From assembly GCA_019746095.1 (NCBI GenBank), contig JAIESL010000022.1:95111-159110 (forward strand): a stretch of 64,000 bases of DNA, written 5' to 3'. The stretch comes from Caulobacteraceae bacterium. GTDB taxonomy: Bacteria; Pseudomonadota; Alphaproteobacteria; Caulobacterales; Caulobacteraceae. Shown here in pieces: positions 54,617-63,428 of this stretch. A program made the position numbers and the translations under genes. Below the pieces are notes generated by a model. It was not told the DNA's origin and did not search any database. It saw nothing but the letters and a program-made list of their open reading frames with translations. Positions within the stretch are counted from its first letter, which is position 1, and each line of letters starts with the position of its first letter.

Positions 54617-55747
54617 TCACAGCCCCCCGTACACCGCCCCGATCAACCGTTGAGCCCGCGGGTCCCCGATCAGATACGGCGACTGGCGCGTCATCACATA
54701 GGCCATCGACAGCCCCGCCTCCGGATCGGCGAAGGCGCAGGACCCGCCCCAGCCGCAATGGCCGACGGCGTTGGGGTTGGGACCGAAGATGTGCAGCCCT
54801 TCATTGCGCATCAGGCCCGCCGCCCAGCTGATGTCGAAGGGCAGGACCCGGTCTCGCCCATGGATCCGCTCGCGCAGCATCCCGGTCCGCAAGCCGGGTG
54901 ACAGCACGGTCCGACCCTCCAGCGTCCCGTCCACGACCACCCCCATGATCCGCGCCAGATCCCTGGCCGTGCCGTGCAGATTGGCCGAGGGCAGTTCCAT
55001 CGTCCGCCATTCCGCCGAGCCGCGCCCGCCGGGGGCTGAACCGCTGTCGAGGAAGGCCGCGCGCTTGACCGCGTCGATCATGCCCAGATCGGGGGCCGCC
55101 GCCGGCTTTCTCATCTGCGCCACCCGCCCGTGCTCCGCTTCCGGCAGGCCAATCCACAGGTCCAGTCCGGGGAAGTCCTCGCGCAGGGCCGTGCCCATGC
55201 TGCGCCCGTCGACGATCCGGAACAGCTCCCCGGCCAGCAGGCCGATGGTGATGGGGTGATAGCCCGACTCCGTCCCCGGTTCCCACATCGGCGGCTGTTC
55301 GCACAGTCGTGCCAGCGCCGCGGTCCGATCGAACCAGATCGCCGGGTCCACGCTCTCCGAAAACCCCGGCAGCCCCGCCTGATGGCTCATCATCTGGCCG
55401 ACCGTGATCCGGTCCTTGCCCGCCTGCCCGAAGGCCGGCCAGTAGCTGGCGACCGGCCGCTCATAGTCCAGCAGGCCGCGCTCCACACAGATGGCGATCA
55501 GCAGCATCATCACCGCCTTGCCGGTCGAGAACACCGGCGTCAGCGTCGTCTCGCCATAGGGAACGGTCTTCGCCGCATCGGCCCATCCGGCCCACAGATC
55601 GACCACCACCTCGCCGCCGATACAGACGCTGACCCGTGCCGCCTGCTCGTTCAGCCCCTCCGGGGCGTCGGTGAAATTGGCCGCGAAGGCGTCCTTCAGG
55701 GCGGCGAAGCGGGGCGGGCAGAGGCCGTGGATGTCGGGGAGGGTCAT
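54617..55747 (-). CDS. Beta-lactamase-like serine hydrolase (class C/esterase family)
   Basis: A 376-residue serine hydrolase of the beta-lactamase/EstB family. The nucleophile motif S-x-x-K is in TPVFSTGKAVMML (STGK, about residue 70); MMSHQAGLPGFSESV and a Tyr in ESGYHPITIGLLAGELFRIV correspond to the second motif; HCGWGGSCAFADPE contains the third. There is no signal peptide, so a cytoplasmic esterase is more likely than a periplasmic antibiotic-resistance enzyme. Confidence 0.9.
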   Translation of the reverse strand: MTLPDIHGLCPPRFAALKDAFAANFTDAPEGLNEQAARVSVCIGGEVVVDLWAGWADAAKTVPYGETTLTPVFSTGKAVMMLLIAICVERGLLDYERPVASYWPAFGQAGKDRITVGQMMSHQAGLPGFSESVDPAIWFDRTAALARLCEQPPMWEPGTESGYHPITIGLLAGELFRIVDGRSMGTALREDFPGLDLWIGLPEAEHGRVAQMRKPAAAPDLGMIDAVKRAAFLDSGSAPGGRGSAEWRTMELPSANLHGTARDLARIMGVVVDGTLEGRTVLSPGLRTGMLRERIHGRDRVLPFDISWAAGLMRNEGLHIFGPNPNAVGHCGWGGSCAFADPEAGLSMAYVMTRQSPYLIGDPRAQRLIGAVYGGL

Positions 55748-55763
55748 GGGGGAGGTCTAGACG

Positions 55764-55944
55764 CCTTCTCCCATGGGGAGAAGGTGGCCCGAAGGGCCGG
55801 ATGAGGGTTGGTTGTATCCGTCGGCGTGAGCCGCCGCTCCAGACAGCGACGCGGCTTCGCCGAATGCCGCCGCCCGACCCACACCCTTTCGCGCAACCGA
55901 TCGCTATGCTCCCGGGCGCTCAAGCCCTCTCCCAAAGGGAGAGG
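55764..55944. repeat. Double-hairpin element 1
   Basis: Left hairpin CCTTCTCC...GGAGAAGG (55764-55784), then GGCCC-GAA-GGGCC (55786-55798) and GATGAGGG; right hairpin CCTCTCCC-AAA-GGGAGAGG (55926-55944). The whole intergenic gap between the hydrolase and M28 genes is this element. Related layout at 63429-63569. Confidence 0.65.
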
Positions 55945-55948
55945 AATC

Positions 55949-57580
55949 CTACTCTCTTGCCGCCGCCGACACCGCCCGTGCCGCCTCGAACTCCGCCCCG
56001 GGGTTCCATTCCGGCCAGGCCCGGCTGTCCGCCAGATCGCGGCCGACCAGATACAGCAGGTCCACATCCACCGCCGCGGCGTCCATCACCCAGTCGCTCG
56101 TCCATTCGTCCGAGGGCTTGTGGTAGCGGTTGGCCACATAGTCGCGGCTGGCCGCATTGTGCCCGGTGAAGCCCGCGAAGCCGAACAGGGCGGGCACGCC
56201 CTTTTTCGCCAGCGGGAAATGGTCCGAGCGGTAGAAGCCGCCGGCCTGCGGGGCCGGGTCGGGGATCAGGGTGCGGCCCTGTTCCGTCGCGCGCCGCTCC
56301 AGCCAGGCATCGGTCTCGCTCTTGCCCGCCCCCATGACCACGATCTGCGGCGAGATCTCCGTGCCGGGCAGGAAGCTGTCCATATTGATGTTGGCCACCG
56401 TCGTCTCCAGCGGCCAGACCGGATTGGCGGCATAGTATTCCGCCCCCAGCAGCCCGGCCTCCTCGGCCGTCCAGGCGGCGAAGACCACCGACCGGTCGGG
56501 GGCCGCGCCCGCCTTGAACAGCCGCGCCAGCTCGATCAGCCCGGCCACGCCCGTCGCATTGTCGACGGCGCCGTTATAGATGTCGTCGTCCCCCACCGGC
56601 GTCGCGCGGCCATAGGCGTCCCAGTGGGCACCGTAGAGCACCGTCTCGTCAGGATGTCCGGCACCCGGGATGCGGGCCAGCACATTGCGGCTCTCGATCC
56701 GGTCGGCGGTCTGGCCGAAATCGACCGACATCGTCACGCCCGTCAGGGTCACGGGCGCGAATTCCGGCGTCCGCGCCGCCGCGCGCAGGGCGGCGTAGTC
56801 GAGGCCCGCGTCGGCGAACAGCTGCGCCGCGACTGGACCCTGGATCCACCCCTGCGCCGGGACACGCTCGGCGTCCGGATTGGCCCGCACGATGTCGAAT
56901 TTCGGTGCCGTCGACGATCCCTCCAGCACGCTCCAGCCGTAGCCCGCGCCCGCGGTGTCATGGATCACCAGCACCGCCGCCGCCCCCTGCCGCGCCGCCT
57001 CCTGGAATTTGTAGGTCCAGCGGCCGTAGAAGGTCATGGCATTGCCGTCGAACCGGCCCGCCACCGGATGCCCCTCGGGCGCGCCGAAGTCCGGGTCGTT
57101 GACGATGACCAGCAGGATCTTGCCCCGCAGGTCCATGCCCTTGAAATCGTCCCAGCCGCGCTCCGGCGCGCTGACGCCATAGCCGGCGAAGACCACCTCG
57201 GCGTCATTGACCGTAATCCGGTCCACCGGACGATCGCTCGACACCAGAATGTCCGGCCCCCGCGCCAGCGCCCGGCTCGCGCCGCCGGCGTTGACCGTGA
57301 TCGTCGCCGGCCCGTCCTGACGCGTCCGCCCCAGCTGCGCCCTCTGCACCCACTGGCCATCCGGCCCGCCGGGCTCCAGCCCCAGGGCCTGGAACTGCCC
57401 GACCAGATAGTCGACCGTCCGCTGCTCCCCCGGCGTCGCCACCCCGCGCCCCTCGAATTCGTCCGAGGCCAGCACCCGCACATGCTCGTTCAGCCGCGCC
57501 GCATCGGCCTGCTGGGCGAGGGCGGGGGAGGCCGTCAGGAGGGCGAGGACGGCGGCGAGGAGGATGCGGTGCTGGGTCAT
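55949..57580 (-). CDS. Exported M28 family zinc aminopeptidase
   Basis: A 543-residue enzyme: signal peptide 1-23 (LTASPALAQ), a PA-type inserted domain (about 110-270, DDFKGMDLRGKILLVIVNDPD) and an M28 catalytic domain. Zinc ligands in order: His in LYGAHWDAYGR, bridging Asp in NGAVDNATGVAGLIEL, Glu pair in AWTAEEAGLLGAEYY, Asp in NINMDSFLPG and His in FGFAGFTGHNAASRDYVANRYH. Similar periplasmic aminopeptidases are abundant in Caulobacterales. ATG 57580 is chosen for the signal peptide. Confidence 0.92.
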   Translation of the reverse strand: MTQHRILLAAVLALLTASPALAQQADAARLNEHVRVLASDEFEGRGVATPGEQRTVDYLVGQFQALGLEPGGPDGQWVQRAQLGRTRQDGPATITVNAGGASRALARGPDILVSSDRPVDRITVNDAEVVFAGYGVSAPERGWDDFKGMDLRGKILLVIVNDPDFGAPEGHPVAGRFDGNAMTFYGRWTYKFQEAARQGAAAVLVIHDTAGAGYGWSVLEGSSTAPKFDIVRANPDAERVPAQGWIQGPVAAQLFADAGLDYAALRAAARTPEFAPVTLTGVTMSVDFGQTADRIESRNVLARIPGAGHPDETVLYGAHWDAYGRATPVGDDDIYNGAVDNATGVAGLIELARLFKAGAAPDRSVVFAAWTAEEAGLLGAEYYAANPVWPLETTVANINMDSFLPGTEISPQIVVMGAGKSETDAWLERRATEQGRTLIPDPAPQAGGFYRSDHFPLAKKGVPALFGFAGFTGHNAASRDYVANRYHKPSDEWTSDWVMDAAAVDVDLLYLVGRDLADSRAWPEWNPGAEFEAARAVSAAARE

Positions 57581-57605
57581 ACCCAACTCTAACGCCCTTC
57601 CTTCG

Positions 57606-57775
57606 CTTTCGTCATCCTCCGGCAAGCGGCGCAGCCGCGCAGACCGGGGGACCCAGCGGTGCCGCGACGGCGGCGAAACACCGCTGCGTCGAGCACGAGC
57701 GCTCCAGACAGGGTCGCGCTCGCGCGCGCCGCTGGGTCCCCCGGTCTCGCTTCGCTCGCCGGAGGATGACGAAAG
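57606..57775. repeat. Long inverted-repeat extragenic element (~170 bp)
   Basis: Outer perfect 18-bp arms CTTTCGTCATCCTCCGGC (57606-57623) and inverse (57758-57775); inner perfect 19-bp arms AGACCGGGGGACCCAGCGG (57641-57659) and inverse (57729-57747). The loop is about 70 bp. It fills the gap between the flavoprotein stop and the M28 gene start, and no coding potential is seen. Confidence 0.85.
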
Positions 57776-58993
57776 TCAGGGGTGCCCCTCCAGCCACCCC
57801 AGAACCCCGTCCGCCACCACCACGCCCGAGGCCATCGACCCCTGCAGCAGATAGCCCCCCGTCGGCGCCTCCCAGTTCAGCATCTCGCCGGCCACGAACA
57901 CGCCGGGCAGGGCGGTCAGCATCAACCCCGCATCGACCTGGTCCAGCCTCACCCCGCCCGCCGAGGAGATCGCCCGCGCCAGCCCCTGTACCCCGGTCAG
58001 GGTCAGCCGCACCGCCTTGATCCGTTTCGCCAGCTTGTCGGCCCCCGTGGGCAACGCGCCCGGGATCTCGCGCAACAGCCCCACCGCCGCCGGCGACAGC
58101 CCCGCCACCTTTCTCAGCCAGTTGGTCGCGCTGTCCTTGCCGCGCGGCTTTGCCAGCCGCCCCGCCAGCGCCTCGACGCTCAGGTCGGGCCGCAGGTCGA
58201 CCGTCAGCGCCGCCGACCCGTCCCGCTCAACCGCGTCCCTCAGCCTCGCCGACAGGGCATAGATCGCCCCGCCCTCAAGCCCGTAGCGCGTCACCATGGC
58301 CTCGCCACGGACCGTGTGGTCCCCATGCGTCAGGGCGATCGGCTTCAGCGGCTGACCCGCAAACCGGTCCGCGAACACCTCACTCCACGCCACGTCGAAG
58401 CCGACATTCGACGGCCGGAACGGTTCGACCGCGACGTCCTCCGCCTCCAGCCATTCGCGCCAGCTCCCGTCCGACCCCAGCCTCGGCCAGCTGGCCCCGC
58501 CCAGCGCCAGCACCACGGCGTCCGGCGTCTCGACCCGCTCGCCGTCGGGCGTCTCGAACACCCAGCCGCCGTCGCGGCGGCCGACGAGCCGCGACCGCGT
58601 CCGCACCTCCACCCCCAGCGCATTCAGCCGCCCCAGCCAGGCCCGCAGCAGGGGCGAGGCCTTCATCGCCCGCGGAAACACCCGCCCCGACGAGCCCGTG
58701 AACGTCGACTGGCCCAGTCCCTCGGCCCAGCCGATCAGATGGGTCGGCGAAAACCTCTCCAGCCAGGCCGCCACCGTCCCGGCCGCCGCGCCATAGCGGC
58801 CGGTAAAGGGCACCAGGTCCTCCGAATGGGTCAGGTTCAGCCCGCCGCGCCCGGCCATCAGGAATTTCCGCGCCACGGACGGCATGGCCTCATGCACCAC
58901 CACCGCCACGCCGGCCCGCGCCAGCCGCTCGGCGGCCATCAGCCCGGCGGGCCCGGCGCCGATGATGTGAACGGTCCTGGATGAATTGCTCAT
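57776..58993 (-). CDS. HI0933/TIGR03862-type NAD(P)/FAD-dependent oxidoreductase
   Basis: A 405-residue flavoprotein. The N-terminal dinucleotide motif is VHIIGAGPAGLMAAERLARAG; the family-specific KFLMAGRGGLNLTHSE follows (about residues 43-60). The C-terminus has the second FAD block GVFVAGEMLNWEAPTGGYLLQGSMASGVV. Enzymes of this family lack a known reaction; some act in tRNA or fatty-acid hydroxyl chemistry. It runs into the long inverted repeat before the M28 gene. Confidence 0.88.
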   Translation of the reverse strand: MSNSSRTVHIIGAGPAGLMAAERLARAGVAVVVHEAMPSVARKFLMAGRGGLNLTHSEDLVPFTGRYGAAAGTVAAWLERFSPTHLIGWAEGLGQSTFTGSSGRVFPRAMKASPLLRAWLGRLNALGVEVRTRSRLVGRRDGGWVFETPDGERVETPDAVVLALGGASWPRLGSDGSWREWLEAEDVAVEPFRPSNVGFDVAWSEVFADRFAGQPLKPIALTHGDHTVRGEAMVTRYGLEGGAIYALSARLRDAVERDGSAALTVDLRPDLSVEALAGRLAKPRGKDSATNWLRKVAGLSPAAVGLLREIPGALPTGADKLAKRIKAVRLTLTGVQGLARAISSAGGVRLDQVDAGLMLTALPGVFVAGEMLNWEAPTGGYLLQGSMASGVVVADGVLGWLEGHP

Positions 58994-59104
58994 GGCCGAC
59001 CCACTACCCTGTTCTGCGGCGAACGTCCGGGGAAAGCGGGTTCATCACCGCAGGGCGAAAAAACCGCTCCGGGAACCCCCCAAACCCGCATACGCTCATC
59101 CCCC

Positions 59105-59581
59105 ATGAGCGTCGCCTTTACCCGCGAGGAAGATCTGGAGGCCACGGCTGCCGATCTTCCCGACCGTCCGATTTCGCCCCACCCCAATCTGGTCACCCCC
59201 TCGGGACTGGCCCTGATCGAGGCCGCCCTGGCCTCGGCCCGGGCGGCCTATGCCGCAGCCCAGGCCAAGGGCGACATCGAGGCCGACCGCACCGCCATGG
59301 CCCGCGCCACCCGCGACCTGCGCTACTGGTCCGCCCGCCGCGCCACCGCCCAGCGGGTCGAGACCGAACCGGACGGCCGGGTCCGTTTCGGCGGCTCCGT
59401 CACCCTCGAACGCGCCGACGGCCGCACCCAGACCTGGCGCATCACCGGCGAGGACGAGGCCGATCCCGCCGCCGGCTCGGTCAGCCATGTCTCGCCCCTT
59501 GCCGTCGCCCTGATGGGCAAACAGGTCGGCGATGAAGCGGTCGTGGCCGGACAGGCGGTGGCGATCATCGCCGTCGATTGA
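59105..59581 (+). CDS. GreA/GreB-like transcription elongation factor
   Basis: A 158-residue protein. The N-terminal coiled coil (residues 35-80, NLVTPSGLALIEAALASARAAYAAAQ and RATRDLRYWSARRATAQRVE) and C-terminal FKBP-like domain with VTLERADGRTQTWRITGEDEADPAAGSVSHVSPLAVALMGKQVGD match the Gre family. The tip acidic residues that drive RNA cleavage (DA..E in GreA) appear only as DIEAD, so it may act as a GreA-like regulator such as Rnk/GfhI rather than a cleavage factor. Confidence 0.87.
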   Translation: MSVAFTREEDLEATAADLPDRPISPHPNLVTPSGLALIEAALASARAAYAAAQAKGDIEADRTAMARATRDLRYWSARRATAQRVETEPDGRVRFGGSVTLERADGRTQTWRITGEDEADPAAGSVSHVSPLAVALMGKQVGDEAVVAGQAVAIIAVD

Positions 59582-59679
59582 CCGTCAACGGTTGCCCCGG
59601 CTCCCCGCTTGCCCCACCTTGGGGAGACAGGCGGCTGCCCGGCAGCCGGTCCCGCGCCTTCGTCCGGTGCCAATAATCT

Positions 59680-59709
59680 GCGCTCAAGTAGCGCGAAGCG
59701 CCGTAGCGC
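59680..59709 (+). repeat. CUCAA hairpin motif, copy C
   Basis: CTCAAGTAGCGCGAAGCGC at 59683-59701 is identical to copy A. Outer arms GCGCT (59680-59684) and AGCGC (59705-59709) pair perfectly. It ends 24 nt before the small gene at 59734 and is followed by the purine-rich AGGAAAAAGAGAAAG. Confidence 0.75.
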
Positions 59710-59733
59710 CAGGAAAAAGAGAAAGAACCGCCG

Positions 59734-59883
59734 ATGGCCCGAAAGCCCAACTACAGTTTCGAGCGTCAGGAACGCGATCGCGCCGATGCCAAGAAGGCCG
59801 CCGAAAAGGCCGCCGCCAAGGCTGAAAAGAAGGCCGCCGCCGCTGCCCGCAAGGAAGCCGGCCTGCCGCCGCTCGAGGACTGA
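59734..59883 (+). CDS. Small Lys/Ala-rich conserved protein
   Basis: A 49-residue protein, MARKPNYSFERQERDRADAK at its start, then repeated KKAAEKAAAKAEKKAAA and a GLPPLED end. Proteins with this MARKPNY-x-FE-x-x-ER start are frequent short hypotheticals in alphaproteobacteria (recalled, not searched). It is highly charged and helical, and may bind nucleic acid or ribosomes. A purine-rich stretch (GAGAAAGAA) before the ATG can act as ribosome site. The hairpin motif copy C lies upstream. Confidence 0.7.
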   Translation: MARKPNYSFERQERDRADAKKAAEKAAAKAEKKAAAAARKEAGLPPLED

Positions 59884-60001
59884 GGGCCGGACCCGGACAA
59901 ACGGTCGCGGTGCGGCCGGACATCTGAGTCGAGCGAGAGGCATTGCGTGACGGTCCGCCGCGGCTATGGTCGCGGCCGTCAGTCAACAGGAATGCCCGAC
60001 C

Positions 60002-62848
60002 ATGCGTCTTCGTCTCGTATCCCTCGCCGCCCTTCTCGCGGTCGTGGCCCCCGCCGCCCCGGTCTGGGCCCTGTCTCCGGAGTCCGGATCGATCACCGCC
60101 GTCGCGGCCCAGCCCCAGGCCGCGCCGCTCCAGGGCGCGCCGGTCGCTGACCTGGTCGCCCGCGTCGACATTCCCTGGTCGCGCTTCCAGCTCGACAACG
60201 GCCTGACCGTTGTCGTTCACACCGACCGCAAGGCTCCGGTGGTCGCGGTTTCCGTCTGGTACAATGTCGGCTCCAAGGATGAGCCCGCCGGTTCGACCGG
60301 CTTCGCCCACCTGTTCGAACACCTGATGTTCGGCGGGTCCGAGAACTCCCCGACCAGCCACATCCAGGCCATGAGCGCGGCGGGCGCCACCGGTCTGAAC
60401 GGCACCACCTGGTTCGACCGCACCAACTATTTCCAGACCGTTCCGACCCCGGCGCTCGAACAGACCCTGTTCCTCGAGAGCGACCGCATGGGCTATCTGC
60501 TCGGCCAGGTCGGCCAGGAGGTGCTCGATCTGCAGCGCGGCGTGGTCCAGAACGAGAAGCGTCAGAGCGACAACCAGCCCTACGGCCTTGCCAACTATGC
60601 CCAGCTGGCGGCCCTGTTCCCCGAGGGTCACCCCTATCGCCACTCGACCATCGGCTCGATGGCCGACCTGGATGCGGCCAGCCTCGAGACGGTGCGCAAC
60701 TGGTTCCGGGACAACTACGGCCCCAACAACGCCGTCCTGGTCCTGTCGGGCGACATCGATGAGGCGACCGCCCGCGTCCTGACCGATCGCTATTTCGGTG
60801 CCATCCCGCGCGGCCCGGTCAATGTGCCGGCCGCAGCCGACATCCCGACCCTGGCCGCCCCGGTCGAGGAAGTCCTGCGCGACCGCGTCGCCCAGACCCG
60901 CATCAGCCGCGCCTGGGTCGTGCCCGGCCTGCTCGATCCCGATGCCATCCCGCTCGCGGTCGGGGCCTCCATCCTCGGCGGCCTTGAGTCCTCGCGTCTC
61001 GACAACGCCCTGGTCCGCGGTGACCAGACCGCCACCGGTGCCAGTGCCGGGGCCCAGGCCTTCCACCGCCTCGGCTTCTTCAACTATTCGGCCACGGTGA
61101 AGCCCGGCGCCGACCCCGCGGCCGTCGCGGCCCGGATGGACGCCGTCCTCGCCGAGCTGATGGCCAATGGCCCGACCCAGGACGAGATCGACCGGGTCGT
61201 TACCCAGTATGCCGCCCGCACCATCCAGGGCCTGGAACAGGTCAACGGCAAGGCCTCGGCCCTGGCCGAGGGCCAGCTCTATGCCGGCGATCCGAACTTC
61301 TACCGCACCCAGCTGGACGCCTATGCCGCCGTCACCCCGGCCCGGGTGCGCGAGGCCATGCAGCGCTGGCTGAGCCGCCCGGTCTACAGCCAGATCGTCG
61401 AGCCCGGCGAGCGCGCGGCCTATGTCGAGGCCGCCGCCACCCCCTCGGGTGCCACCCCGGTCCCCGCCGCCGAGATCCAGCGCGTCGCCCGCGACCCCAT
61501 GCCGACCATCGGCGACGTCCCCAACCTCGACTTCCCGACGGTCCAGCGCGCCAGCCTCTCGAACGGCGTCGAGATCGTCTATGCCCGGTCGACCACCGTC
61601 CCCGTCACCCGCGTGGCGGTCGAGTTCGACGCCGGCTATGCGGCGGACCGGGCCGATGCCCTCGGCGTCCATTCGATGATGCTGACGCTGATGAGCGAAG
61701 GCACCACCACCCGCGACTCCAACGCCCTGGCCGAGGCCCAGGAGCGGCTCGGCGCCTCGGTCAATGTCGGCGCCTCCATGGACCGCACCGCCGCCAGCCT
61801 GACCGCCGTCACCACCAACCTCGACTCCTCGCTGGTGCTTCTGTCGGACATGGTGCGCAACCCGGCCTTCGCCCCGGCCGAGGTCGAGCGTCTGCGGGCC
61901 CAGCGCCTCGCCGGCCTGGCCAATGAGCGGACCCAGCCGGCGGCCATCGCCGCCCGCGCCCTGCCGCCGCTGATGTATGGCGAGGCCAGCCCCTATGGCC
62001 GTCCCTTCGCCGGCACCGGCACGCCCGAGACCATCCGCGCCCTGACGCGTGAGGACCTGATCGCCGAACACGCCGAATGGGTCCGGCCCGACAATGCCCG
62101 CATCTTCGTGGTCTCCGACCTGCCGCTCTCCGACATCACGGCACGGCTTGAGCGGTCCTTCGGCGACTGGCGCGCCCCGGCCGCCCCGCGCGGGACCAAG
62201 GTCTTCCCGACCGACATCCCCGCCACGACCGCCCGCATCGTCCTGATCGACCGGCCGCAATCGCCGCAGTCGATCATCTTCGGCGGCGCGGTCCTGGACG
62301 TCTCCGGCACCGACGACCTGCTGACCCTGCAGGCCGCCAACACCGTGCTGGGCACCGACTTCCTGTCGCGGATCAATGCCGATCTGCGCGAGACCAAGGG
62401 CTGGTCCTACGGCGTGCGCGGCTCGATCAACACGCTGCAGAACCGCGTCCCCTATATCGTCAACGCCCCGGTCCAGGCCAATCGCACGGGCGAGTCCATC
62501 GCCGCCCTGATCGCCCAGTATGAGCGCTTCCTCGGCCCCGACGGCGTCACCGCCGCCGAGCGGGACCGCACCGTCAACGGCGACACCCGCGGCCTGGCCG
62601 GCGGTTTCGAGACCTCGGGCCAGATCCTCGGCGCCCTGCGCTCCAACGCCCTCTTCGGGCGTCCGGACAACTACCAGGAAACCCTGGCCAGCCGCACCCG
62701 CGCCCTGACCGCCGAACAGATGGACGCCGCCGCCCGCGCCACCATCGACCCCTCGACCTTCGTCTGGGTCGTCGTCGGCGACGCCTCGGTCGTCAGGCCC
62801 CAGCTGGAAGCCCTCGGCCTCCCGGTGGAAGTGCGTCCGGCGCAGTAG
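60002..62848 (+). CDS. M16 family metallopeptidase (pitrilysin-like), exported
   Basis: A 948-residue two-domain M16 peptidase with a signal peptide (1-23, APAAPVWA). The zinc motif is FAHLFEHLMFGGSENS (HxxEH) with the third ligand in VVQNEKRQSDNQPYG. The second half (from about 500) is the non-catalytic M16 domain (VEIVYARSTTVPVTRVAVEFDAGYAADRADALG). Overall like the periplasmic homologue at 42.5-45.4 kb but without a lipobox, so probably soluble. A start 12 codons earlier is rejected since it would precede the signal peptide. Confidence 0.93.
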   Translation: MRLRLVSLAALLAVVAPAAPVWALSPESGSITAVAAQPQAAPLQGAPVADLVARVDIPWSRFQLDNGLTVVVHTDRKAPVVAVSVWYNVGSKDEPAGSTGFAHLFEHLMFGGSENSPTSHIQAMSAAGATGLNGTTWFDRTNYFQTVPTPALEQTLFLESDRMGYLLGQVGQEVLDLQRGVVQNEKRQSDNQPYGLANYAQLAALFPEGHPYRHSTIGSMADLDAASLETVRNWFRDNYGPNNAVLVLSGDIDEATARVLTDRYFGAIPRGPVNVPAAADIPTLAAPVEEVLRDRVAQTRISRAWVVPGLLDPDAIPLAVGASILGGLESSRLDNALVRGDQTATGASAGAQAFHRLGFFNYSATVKPGADPAAVAARMDAVLAELMANGPTQDEIDRVVTQYAARTIQGLEQVNGKASALAEGQLYAGDPNFYRTQLDAYAAVTPARVREAMQRWLSRPVYSQIVEPGERAAYVEAAATPSGATPVPAAEIQRVARDPMPTIGDVPNLDFPTVQRASLSNGVEIVYARSTTVPVTRVAVEFDAGYAADRADALGVHSMMLTLMSEGTTTRDSNALAEAQERLGASVNVGASMDRTAASLTAVTTNLDSSLVLLSDMVRNPAFAPAEVERLRAQRLAGLANERTQPAAIAARALPPLMYGEASPYGRPFAGTGTPETIRALTREDLIAEHAEWVRPDNARIFVVSDLPLSDITARLERSFGDWRAPAAPRGTKVFPTDIPATTARIVLIDRPQSPQSIIFGGAVLDVSGTDDLLTLQAANTVLGTDFLSRINADLRETKGWSYGVRGSINTLQNRVPYIVNAPVQANRTGESIAALIAQYERFLGPDGVTAAERDRTVNGDTRGLAGGFETSGQILGALRSNALFGRPDNYQETLASRTRALTAEQMDAAARATIDPSTFVWVVVGDASVVRPQLEALGLPVEVRPAQ

Positions 62849-62857
62849 GCCGCCCAC

Positions 62858-62887
62858 AAAAAAGCCCTCCCCCTCGACGGGGGAGGG
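62858..62887 (-). terminator. Terminator after the higA transcript
   Basis: Read on minus: CCCTCCCCC, loop GTCGA, GGGGGAGGG (9-bp perfect stem, 62865-62887), followed by CTTTTTTG. It is also the left hairpin of double-hairpin element 2. It can stop antisense transcription from higA into the M16 gene. Confidence 0.75.
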
Positions 62888-63017
62888 TTGGGTGGGGGTG
62901 CGGGCTCCGCGCTCACAGACGTCCGAGCGTGAGGGCTCGACTGCGCCTTCCGTTCTTCATTCACAATGCCCGGGCTCCACCCCCATCCGCGACCCTTCCC
63001 CCGTCGAGGGGGAAGGG
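62865..63017. repeat. Double-hairpin element 2
   Basis: Left hairpin CCCTCCCCC-TCGAC-GGGGGAGGG (62865-62887) followed by TTGGGTGGGGGTG; right hairpin CCCTTCCCCC-GTCGA-GGGGGAAGGG (62993-63017) preceded by CACCCCCATCC. The two ends are inverted copies of each other (about 38 bp). No coding content is seen between them. Confidence 0.75.
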
Positions 63018-63030
63018 GGGGCGGAGAGAG

Positions 63031-63348
63031 CTAGGCCGCCCGCAGCGGCTCAATCTTCGCCAGCTCATCCCGCGCCGCGATCGCCGCCTTCGACAGATCG
63101 TGCTGGGTCTGAAGGTTCATCCAGAATTCCGCCGTGGTCCCGAACACCCGCGCCAGCCGCAGGGCCGTGTCCGAGGTCACAGCCTGCTGCTCGCGCACTA
63201 GCCGCTCGATCCGCGCGCGGTCCTTCAGCCCCATGGCCCGCGCCAGGGCACCGGGCGTCAGGCCGTAGTCGGGCAGCAAGTCCTCGCGCAGATGCGCGCC
63301 CGGATGGGCCAGGGGCTCGGCGAAGGTGGTGTAGTCGTGAGCGGTCAT
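63031..63348 (-). CDS. higA: HigA family addiction-module antitoxin (orphan)
   Basis: A 105-residue antitoxin/regulator. HigA signature: HPGAHLREDLLPDYGLTPGALARAMGL (N-terminal), the Cro/C1-type helix-turn-helix RIERLVREQQAVTSDTALRLARVFG, then the conserved EFWMNLQTQHDLSKA. It normally follows higB and autoregulates the pair. Here only the last dozen codons of a higB-like gene remain upstream, so it is an orphan copy. ATG 63348 lies 10 nt after the remnant stop, the usual higBA spacing. It could still act as a repressor. Confidence 0.93.
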   Translation of the reverse strand: MTAHDYTTFAEPLAHPGAHLREDLLPDYGLTPGALARAMGLKDRARIERLVREQQAVTSDTALRLARVFGTTAEFWMNLQTQHDLSKAAIAARDELAKIEPLRAA

Positions 63349-63358
63349 CCTGGCATCC

Positions 63359-63394
63359 TCAGTGATAGTCCACGAACTCGACCTGCGGATCATA
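63359..63394 (-). pseudogene. HigB toxin C-terminal remnant
   Basis: On minus, in the frame ending at TGA 63361-63359, the last codons read CYDPQVEFVDYH, the typical end of HigB toxins (YDVEIVDYH). The frame holds a stop within 16 codons upstream and the toxin body is absent. Instead a double-hairpin element (63429-63569) and the groL terminator follow. The gene is therefore a 3' stub. Confidence 0.75.
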
Positions 63395-63428
63395 GCAAGG
63401 TGTAGCGCGTCACGCTACGCGTTCTCGC

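Noticed and set aside
59684..62857. A 1057-codon open frame on the minus strand
   Set aside because: It is antisense to a clear M16 peptidase gene and has a Gly/Asp/Arg-rich composition without family motifs, typical for a GC-rich shadow frame.
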